A DNA stretch of 64,000 nt, from positions 117,219,068-117,283,067 of the forward strand of contig NC_068937.1 of the NCBI RefSeq assembly GCF_016801865.2, read 5' to 3'. Within the stretch, counting starts at the first letter, position 1; each line of letters starts with the position of its first letter. The DNA comes from Culex pipiens pallens (taxonomy: Eukaryota; Arthropoda; Insecta; Diptera; Culicidae). The translations under genes and the position numbers were made by a program. The notes under the pieces are model-generated. The model ran no database searches and had not been told where the DNA came from. It was given only the letters and a program-made list of their open reading frames with translations. Below are positions 55,931-64,000 of this stretch, piece by piece.

Positions 55931-56516
55931 TGATCGCTGTTGGGTGTCTGAGTGGGAAGGAAGAAGTGCTCGTAATGCGTTTGTGAGACGCTTGCCTGCC
56001 AGGCAGGACTAGTTATTGAGTAAAGCTTTGGCGGCACGCGATACCGGAACCGAATGCCTCGCTGGCTGACAGGCGGAACAGGAGTCGTGGGAGTTTGGCG
56101 GGTGTTTTGGGGGTGACGGCTTGATGACCGTTGCGTTGGTAGGGTAAATGAGAATTACATGAGTGATAAGATCGATTTTTGATAGTTATTGTTATTTTGT
56201 TTTGGTACATTCACTGTTGGTTAATTAGCTGTTTGTACGTGAATATTGAGTTGCACGAGACTCATTCTGAATTCTTGGTCTCCTTTTAATACTTGATTCC
56301 TTGTCTGTTTTTCGCTCGTCGTTCGTCACATGTAAATTTATTTAATTCAATTTTTTCAAAAAAAAAGGTCATTTACGCACCATAGTTTTGAAATAGAATT
56401 CATTGTATTAATATAAAAAATCTTAAATTGAGTTTAAGGGAAATATTTTATGTCTCACAATTTTTTTGAATTAGGTATTTATCAAGTTTTGTTCCAATCT
56501 AGTATAGTCCATCTTA
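55931..56516. other. Gene-free sequence
   Basis: Composition falls from GC-rich to AT-rich. Nothing recognisable was seen. Confidence 0.35.
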
Positions 56517-56524
56517 GTCTAGTC

Positions 56525-57650
56525 CAGGCCTGCCCAACGTCCGGCCCGCGGGCCGGATCCGGCCCTTGAAGCCATTTCATCCGGCCCGCGACGGCTTTTC
56601 AAAATAATTCTATGACCGGTCCTTAAGGCTGCTCATAAAATATTAAATAAATAAATTGATTGTCTGAATTAAACATATAATCTTAACATCAAATTTTATA
56701 ATATTGTAACAACATTCTTCATGTTTGAATTTAATTCTTGTAATTTCTACATCGATATTTCCAAACTGAAAAATTTTGCAAGAAAACAAAATGATCCATT
56801 TCGTAAAAGTGTGAAATTTATTAAAAAACTTGGATTGTTGTCCAATAATGTACAAAAAGACACTAAATTTAAATTTTTCTCGGTTTTTACTGTGTTTACT
56901 TCAAATCGAAGTTTTTTTCTATTTTCTATATTTTTAAATAAATAAGTAAGCAAAAGCTAATGAATTTTTCCAGAACAACTTTTCAGTGATAAAGTTTTTT
57001 TTTTTAATGAAGCAAGGCAAATTATTCATACTGAAAATAGATCGCGGCCAATATTTTAAAAATATAAAAGTAATGTCTCAATGGGGCATGAAATAAGAGA
57101 GCAAAAATATATTTTTTCATAAACCTTGAATTTAACGAATTAGAAATGATTTAATACATATTTTTTACACTTTTTAAATTTAGTTTGTGTTTAAAATCAT
57201 TTTAAAATATTTTTTAAAATATTTGAATTAAGGTGCACAAAAACGCAAAAAGTTTGTTTTTTAAAAGGGATATTCGAACCCAAATTTCGTTTGAATAAAT
57301 TTTATCATGTCTCATTGATTTTTTATATCGTAGTGTTGAGGAAATTAAAATTAAAAAAAATTGCAATTGTTAAAAACAATAACTAAACAATTTTAAACAA
57401 ACAAAAATTAAAATAACTCAAATAAACTCATTTTTGAATGTTATCCTTGTTTTTCATTCTTAAAATCAAGATTTAGGAAACTTATTTGCAACACTAGTTC
57501 TTTTATTTATGTTCTCTAAAAGAACCCAATAATAAAAATTGAACAAAAATGTGTTAACTTCTTCAACTTTTATCAAATATTAGCTCCGGCCCGCCACTGC
57601 TTCAGAAACATCAGATCTGGCCCGCAGGACTAAAAGGTTGGGCACCCCTG
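56525..57650. mobile_element. Non-autonomous hAT-type element, CAGGCCTGCCCAAC ends
   Basis: Left end CAGGCCTGCCCAACGTCCGG and inverted right end CAGGGGTGCCCAACCTTTTA are flanked by a perfect 8-bp duplication GTCTAGTC (56517-56524, 57651-57658). GGCCCGC motifs lie near both ends. The 1.1 kb AT-rich interior has no transposase frame. It is inserted into a decayed GATTA-type tail. Confidence 0.88.
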
Positions 57651-57658
57651 GTCTAGTC

Positions 57659-57690
57659 TAATTAAACCCTAGCGCAGCCAATCAAATATT
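57659..57690 (-). repeat. Relic of a GATTA-tailed retroposon
   Basis: AACCCTAGCGCAGCCAATC is the diagnostic 3'-end sequence of this family in plus sense. The degenerate tail is split by the hAT element just upstream. Confidence 0.65.
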
Positions 57691-57897
57691 GATTTCAATA
57701 TAAGATTATTCATACTTACTTTATCAACTTCTTGTTTTTTTAATAGTAAGCATTTTTCAATGAAATATATTACTTCTCGCTTTCTTTTTCAAAAGGTCAT
57801 ATGTACATAGGAAACCCATGGTGGATTGGTGGTTTTGAAAAAGTAATCTAGATTTTTTCTCTTATTATTTTTTGTTTGAATATCTAAGTTATATATA

Positions 57898-58210
57898 CAG
57901 TTCAGGCTAGATTACCCGAAGCCTCTATTATCTGATGTTTCGATTATCTGAAGTTTTTTTTTAGCCTTTCTCATCCCAGTACGAGAATTGAACTCACGAT
58001 CTCTGGATTGGAAATACAGCACGTCGCTTGTCGAATCCCATCCCCTATCGGTCAGTATTCGCAGTGAGCAGATTTATTCTTTTAAGGGATCTGACTTTGC
58101 CGAGCCAGACAGAAATCGAACCCATCACCTTCCGCTTACAAGGCGAAAACCGTAACCTCACGGCCACGGTAGCTCGGCTAGAAAGTTCGAATTATCCGAT
58201 GGTTTGTATG
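57898..58210. mobile_element. Pogo/Tigger-like MITE relic containing a tRNA-like sequence
   Basis: TA then CAGTTCAGGCTAGATTACCC and CGATTATCTGAAG at the left, and CGAATTATCCGATGG at the right, resemble the relic at 48963-49325. A tRNA-like segment lies between. The right tip is lost. Confidence 0.5.
58099..58178 (-). pseudogene. tRNA-like sequence with TGT anticodon loop
   Basis: On the minus strand the acceptor ends GCCGAGC/GCTCGGC pair perfectly, the D stem is CCGT/ACGG, and the loop CTTGTAA gives anticodon TGT (Thr). The T-arm pairs weakly and the spacing before the acceptor is off, so a functional tRNA is unlikely. Confidence 0.55.
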
Positions 58211-60833
58211 GGACTAATGTTGCTTTCATACTTTTAATACTTTTACATAAAATTAGAGTTCGTAATATAGTTTCATTTTAACGATGTACCGCTCTCTTAT
58301 TCAAATCTTCTTAGTTAAAGTATTCTTTTATATTTTAATCTATACCTTAAAAAATACCTTGAAATTATTCTTCCTTCTTTCAGTTGGTAAACTAGGGTTA
58401 ATCATTATTCAAATATATTTTTCCAACTAGGAAACATTTTGTAATTTATTAAAGGAATAAAAAAAATATCAGTTTTTGTTTAAAAGAATTCAACATTTTT
58501 CTATTTATAATTATGCTGTTTTGGCAAAATATCAATTTTTTTTTTTGCAATTCCGTTTTGAAAATATTGACACATTTTTAACTTTGATTTTTGCCATTTC
58601 TCAATTAGTTTTGTTTAGGATATTTTTAAATGTAAATCTTGTTTTTATCACTACTTAGATAGACTCTCCCGCTATTGTATCACCTCAAAAGGACTCACCA
58701 TCTCGAGCCCCTCACACGAAAGCTCAACCGAGAGATCGGAAATGAGCCTGCGTTACTTCGTTTATCTCGTTCCCAGCTTTTAACACACACGAACCCCCCT
58801 CAATCAATTAATTAGTGCTCGTGTGCGATACTACCGACTTGAGCCGACTCACGCTCATTGTCGGTTTCCCTTTCGATTCTCTCCTCTCTGCTGTTTCACT
58901 TCGTCAGTTTGGTTTACTGCTGCTGAGATATCCTTTCGTGTGCGACCGCCATAATCACGTGATAATTGATATTCGTTTGTGTGTGTGTGTGTGTGTGCGT
59001 ATAGTTGTGCGCGAGCGTTTCACTGAAAATTAATTAAAATAAATTCAACTTAATTGCGGGTGCGGTGGCGGAGCCTCGCGTGTACTTCGGGCACTTCAAG
59101 CTTGGGAAAGCTCGTTTATCTCCACGAAGGTGGTGGGCACGGTGCACATCTTTTGATTACTTTTGTTAACTCTTTTTATAGTTTTTACATTTTTATAGTT
59201 TATTCGCTTTGATTCGTTTGTTAGTTAAAATTAGTTTTTCTCACTTTATTTTACTTATTATGATTAATTTTATAAGACTATTATTTTTTAAACAAGATCT
59301 AAATGTTTGTTGAATTTTGTTTTATATATCAAAAGGTTGTAGTCATCTAAACAAAAACAACTCAATATCAATTTGCCACTTTAAGTTAAGGTTATCCTGC
59401 TGAGGGTTATATCCGGACTCAAGTCTAATGAGAAGCTGCGACTGCCCCTGACAAGTTGGGCCCACGACACACGGCAATCAAGTGGGTGGTGTTGTTTCGT
59501 GTCTCTCGCGAATTAATTACTGCATCGGAATTTCGTTGGAATTTTTGGCATTGATTGCCAGATGAACAGAATGTCGTACTGGTAAAAATATTTTTGTTAT
59601 TAATGACTTGTGAAAGGATAATAATCACAAAAATGTGTCTGTTGAATTGCCGATTTGTTCAACTAATTACATTTTTTTGGAAAATAATCAAAATACAATG
59701 TAAATTACGAAATCCAACCTTGATTAACAGTAAAGTTTCACTGCAAAACAAACGTCAAGCCACAATCGCAGGTGCGAAATATCGCGCCAGGTATTGAAGA
59801 GCGAAAAAGTGGTTCACTAGGTTAAGCTAATCTCTTGAAGTTCGTGCCAAAAGAAAGTGAAACATAGCGAAGCGGGGAGGCAAACCACCTGCTGTTGTTA
59901 TTATTGCTTGTTTTTTTTTAATGAAAAATGATGATCGAAATCGCTATGCGATTTGGTAGGTGCATAGCCTCTTGTCTTGCCAAGCCAAGGTGAAGTTAAG
60001 GTATGATATTAACACACATGTGGAACAATTTGAAGCTCGTTTTCATGGCCAATTGGTGAATCGCATTTCTCGATAAAATGTGCTTTGAAACACAAAGTAA
60101 GGGCACATGTTAAGACATATCATTAGATGCAATGGTTTTCTGCACAGGGCATTTGCATTTAATATATTTTTTTTTGTTAATTTGTACTGTTTTATATTTT
60201 TATTATTTATTTATTTATTTTTTCTTATTTTACTTTTTTAAAGTTCTCGTTTTTTTGTAGGAAGACAAAAACTAGAAAAATATGCATTGGTTACGCGAAG
60301 CCTATTTTTTCTAAATTGAATTTATTGAATTATAACGTTGCATAATGAATGTCATATAAGTAATTTTGTGTATACAGGTTAATAAAAAGTTTATTAATAA
60401 TTTTATTTAAAAAAAATCTCTGTTAAACCAAAACCAACACATTTTTCCAAATCAAATATTAATAAAAAAAACTAAATAAGACATTTTTAGTCTGGTTGTC
60501 CTTTCTTTGAAACAAAAAGTGTCACTTAATGTATTTTAAGTTGTTTCAGTTGTACCACCTTTAAAAATTTACAAAGTGTCAAAGAATTTCTTTTAAAAAA
60601 TCTTTAGGTCTGTGGTATTTTTCCAATCTTTGATCCCAAAACTCAAAAATAGTAAAAAGTCTTACAATTTAAAAATTAAACGGTAAACAATGTTTTTGAA
60701 TTGTTTATTATGAAAAGTACACCACATTTCAATAATAATTATTTTGTAGCAATAAATATTTTGTCGTCCCCTGATTTTTGTGGAAGTTGAGATGAGGAGG
60801 GTGACACAAATTTGTATTATAACACTTGTAGCC
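58211..60833. other. Gene-free sequence, GC-rich patch at 58.7-59.15 kb
   Basis: The patch has short frames and a GT microsatellite at about 58976-58998 and could be UTR. The rest is AT-rich with no repeat ends noted. Confidence 0.3.
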
Positions 60834-61050
60834 CCAACGGGGTCAAAAAAAGTTGGAAATGCAATTTCAACGGCTCTTTGAACACCTGGAAAAAAAAGTT
60901 GGTAATGCCTTTTTCATTGTAACTTAGGGTAGACGCATTTTTGGATCCTTGTTGTTTGTGATTCTTGACATCCTTCCGGATCGAATACAATAAGAATAAT
61001 CCAAATCGCCGAGATACAAGTTGCATTTCCAACTTTTTTGACCCCCTTGG
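60834..61050. mobile_element. MITE with CCAACGGGGTCAAAAAAAGT ends
   Basis: The left end and the inverted right end (CCAAGGGGGTCAAAAAAGTT) match apart from one substitution and a one-base indel, and both continue into GGAAATGCAA. It is about 217 bases. Confidence 0.7.
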
Positions 61051-61318
61051 TGCTTCGCGTAAGTTTTGACCCTGTTTGTATATTAATAATAATTTTGGAT
61101 TGACCTTAGATGTTTGAAAATTAACGCGAACGCGAACTCGTGGTCAAATCTTAAATTTAAGTATGAGTACAGTATGAAAATTATGGAACATGTTTTCATT
61201 TGCGCAACAAACATTGAATAAAAAATAATCAAAAATGGATTGTATCATTACATTGTAGATTACTATATAGATGGTAATGATATAATTTAAAAACGATCAA
61301 AACACATTGACTATTTTT

Positions 61319-62604
61319 GCCTTCCTCACCTTACTGAGGAAAGGCTATAAAATCACTCAAAAAACGAAATTCTTAATTCGACCTCCTAGACCCACCTTCA
61401 TGTATACATATCGACACAGAATCAAATTTTGAGCAAATGTCTGTGTGTGTGGTGGGATGTTGATCAAAAAAATTTGCACTGAGTTATCTCGGCACTGGCT
61501 GACCCGATTTGGACCGTTTTGGTCTCATTTGATCCGTCTTGGGGTCCCATAAGTCGCTATTGAAAATGATAAAGTTTAGTTAAGTACTTCAAATGTTATG
61601 CTAAAAAAAACAATTTTACAAAAGTCCGAAAGATTGTAAAAAGGGTGTTTTTTGTAAGAAACCTCGTCATGTTATACATTTTAAGTGTTATTTATGAACT
61701 TTTTATAGGCCGGATCTCATATATTTCGATGAAAACGTTGTCCGGATCTATCATGCGACCTGTCGAACAGGTAATCAAAAGACCTTTCCAACGAGTTCAG
61801 TAGATTGAAGATCTGACGACCCTATCAAAAGTTATAAGCACTTAAGTGTTATTTATGAACTTTTTAACGGGCCGGATCTCAGATATTTTGACAAAAACGT
61901 TGTCCGGATCTATCATGCGACCTGTCGTTGGATAGGTAATCAAAATACCTTTCCAACAAGTTCAGTAGATTGAAGATCTGACAACCCTATCAAAAGTTAG
62001 TGGAGGCCGGATCTCAGATCGACGTCGTCGTGCTATCTTGTCGCACCCGCCATTTTGACGTTCCGAGAAAAACGCGTTTTAATGTTTGACCTTGAATATT
62101 CAAAAACGAGAGCACGCATTGTAAACAATAACAAACACGTTTTGTTTGGCTGACCATTCTGTGCATTGTCCCAAAGTTTGGTTGAAGTTGGTTGCTGGAG
62201 TCCCGAGTTATAATTACAAATGTTTACGGTAGTCTAGCTTGTACGTGCGACAAACGCATCCTGACTTTCCTGGCCTGAAATCCCTTTGGCCTTTTGTCGC
62301 ACTTACATCAATTTTCATGGAGTGACAAGATAGCACGACAAGATTGAAACTACTTTCATATATAAAGTGACAAAAATGCACGGAGTTTTTTCGGTTTTTG
62401 TTGAATATCTCAGGATTGAAATCGAATTTTGGGGATCTGTGAAGGTCAAAAGGTGAGGCATTGTGAGCTGCACAAAATGGCGTTCTTAACTCAATTTGGC
62501 CCAAAATGCACGTACGACAAGTTAGCACGATGGCGACGAGATATTACCTAGCATTACACTCAAAATGTGAGGAAGGCCCCAACCATCTAATGGTGGTTTA
62601 AGTA
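61319..62604 (-). mobile_element. Copy of the 164-bp-unit repeat family, interrupted
   Basis: Read on the minus strand it runs from a TAAACCACCATTAGATGG-type start (near 62600) through CCTTCCTCACATTTTGAGTG, two to three diverged tandem units (GAGATCCGGC, CACTTAAGTG), to CTCAGTAAGGTGAGGAAGGC at 61319. It has fewer tandem units than the 16.06 kb copy and is interrupted by the 519-bp element. Confidence 0.78.
62020..62538. mobile_element. 519-bp inverted-repeat element, copy B
   Basis: It has the same ends and length as copy A. It is flanked by AGAT (62016-62019, 62539-62542). Removing the element and one AGAT restores GGATCTCAGATATT, which matches undisrupted units of the host repeat (for example near 61870), so the boundaries are firm. 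Confidence 0.9.
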
Positions 62605-63127
62605 ACGTTTTTTAAGTTACATTACTTTACATTACACTGTAATTGAAAACTTATAAGTTCCATTGTTATGCCTCTTTTCTGTTATTGTTAGATCAGGCTT
62701 TAAACATTCAAATTGTAAAAATATATGTAGAGCAATGAATCAAACAATAACGCACTTAATCTGATCTGTCTGAAAAAAATAAAAATAAACTATATTGAAA
62801 TAATCAAACTATGACTAACTGGGACTAGGGTCATTCAAAACTGATGAGTAGCTATTTCTACGTGTAATACACAGCGTTCTCAACCAGGCCTTATACACGA
62901 AATGGGATTATTACTTTTTTTTCTGTGTAGCATTTTATTAACTTTTATAGAAATTAATGTGTCTATAGAGCTATCCAGATCAAAAGTGACCGGGCGCAAA
63001 TTTTGCGTGGGAATTACTTTGCCAAAATAATTAGGCCCGTAATTTTTGGTTTGGTGATAATTTTGGTCCTAGCCGAAACAGGGCGGTCCAAAAAAAATTT
63101 GGCGATTTTTGGCTATTTTCGCAGAAA
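62605..63127. other. AT-rich sequence, no gene
   Basis: From 62985 it resembles the repeat at 40555 (GGGCGGTCCAAAAAAAATTT, TATTTTCGCAGAAACCAC). Confidence 0.4.
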
Positions 63128-63139
63128 CCACATGAGCAG

Positions 63140-64000
63140 TTCTCTAGGATTTCGGTCATTCGATTTTTTTTGTATTTTTTAATCCGACTGAAACTTTTTT
63201 GGTGCCTTCGGTATGCCCAAAGAAGCCATTTTGCATCATTAGTTTGTCCATATAATTTTCCATACAAATTCGGCAGCTGTCCATACAAAAATGATGTATG
63301 AAAATTCAAAAATCTGTATCTTTTGAAGGAATTTTTTGATCGATTTGGTGTCTTCGGCAAAGTTGTAGGTATGGATACGGACTACACTGGAAAAAAATAA
63401 TACACGGTAAAAAAAATTTGGTGATTTTTTTATTTAACTTTTTATCACTAAAACTTGATTTACAAAAAAACACTATTTTTAATTTTTTTTATTTTTTGAT
63501 ATGTTTTAGAAGGCATAAAATGCCAACTTTTCAGAAATTTCCAGGTTGTGCAAAAAATCACTGACCGAGTTATGAATTTTTTAATCAATACTGATTTTTT
63601 CAAAAAATCGAAATTTTGGTCGTAAAAATTTTTCAACTTCATTTTTCGATGTAAAATCAAATTTGCAATCAAAAAGTACTTTACTGAAATTTTGATAAAG
63701 TGCACCGTTTTCAAGTTATAGCCATATTTAAGTGACTTTTTTGAAAATAGTCGCAGTTTTTCATTTTTTTAAATTAGTGCACATGTTTGCCCAGTTTTGA
63801 AAAAAATATTTTTGAAAAGCTGAGAAAATTCTCTATATTTTGCTTATTTGGACTTTGTTGATACGACCTTTAGTTGCTGAGATATTGCAATGCAAAGGTT
63901 TAAAAACAGGAAAATTGATGTTTTCTAAGTTTCACCCAAACAACCCACCATTTTCTATCGTCAATATCTCAGCAACTAATGGTCCGATTTTCAATGTTAA
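63140..64000 (+). repeat. Palindrome-arm repeat, copy cut by the window end
   Basis: From GAGCAGTTCTCTAGGATTTC it follows the left arm of the 15280 palindrome closely, including CCGACTGAAACTTTTTTGGT. It has the uninterrupted TTTAAAAACAGG site at about 63900. The window ends at the point where the other copy enters its T run, so whether this one is palindromic cannot be seen. Confidence 0.8.

Noticed and set aside
58099..58178. Functional tRNA-Thr gene
   Set aside because: The acceptor stem is perfect but the T-arm pairs poorly and the spacing is wrong.

Overview
The window looks like nuclear DNA of a mosquito (Culicidae), most likely a Culex species. It is AT-rich, its introns are short (56 to 300 bases), and it is packed with small transposons. 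It carries dimeric tRNA-derived SINEs of a kind described from Culex, retroposons with GATTA-repeat tails, many TA-flanked MITEs and several hAT-type elements. No bacterial gene organisation is present.

Only two protein genes can be supported, and each carries one defect. At 11.8-13.6 kb on the minus strand lies a divergent ionotropic receptor (chemoreceptor) gene. It has a signal peptide, three membrane segments, a TATA box and a polyadenylation signal, but it is split by a frameshift. At 31.2-33.4 kb on the plus strand lies a four-exon carboxylesterase with juvenile-hormone-esterase-like motifs. Its last intron lacks an AG acceptor where the conserved C-terminus requires one. The two genes show no functional link. 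Several GC-richer tracts (9.5-10.6, 23.8-24.5, 26.5-28.0, 49.6-50.6, 55.3-55.9, 58.7-59.1 kb) could hold exons or UTRs of genes I cannot name.

The rest is layered repeats. From 0.5 to 9.4 kb there is a 2.1 kb hAT element with GGAGTC arrays, TA-flanked MITEs and two fold-back elements. From 10.7 to 11.2 kb there is a GATTA-tailed retroposon. From 13.9 to 19.7 kb there is a 3.4 kb palindrome with an 88-base T run at its centre, interrupted by a 1.58 kb element holding seven 164-bp tandem units. From 20.55 to 23.69 kb there is a complete but non-coding LTR retroelement on the minus strand, with primer-binding site, polypurine tract, 200-bp LTRs, 5-bp target duplication and a 128-bp minisatellite inside. 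From 28.0 to 30.9 kb there are two CCCGGG-rich hAT elements and a SINE nested in an older repeat. From 35.2 to 37.7 kb there is a TA-flanked element holding nine 158-bp units. From 41.7 to 54.7 kb there are four more dimeric SINEs, one carrying an 81-bp hAT insertion, plus several MITEs. From 56.5 to 57.7 kb there is a 1.1 kb hAT element. Two 519-bp elements with 4-bp target duplications sit at 50.96 and 62.02 kb, the second inside another repeat. The window ends inside a fourth copy of the palindrome-arm sequence.

Most element boundaries are fixed by matching target-site duplications or by an uninterrupted copy elsewhere in the window. Family names beyond superfamily level are left open because no database was searched.
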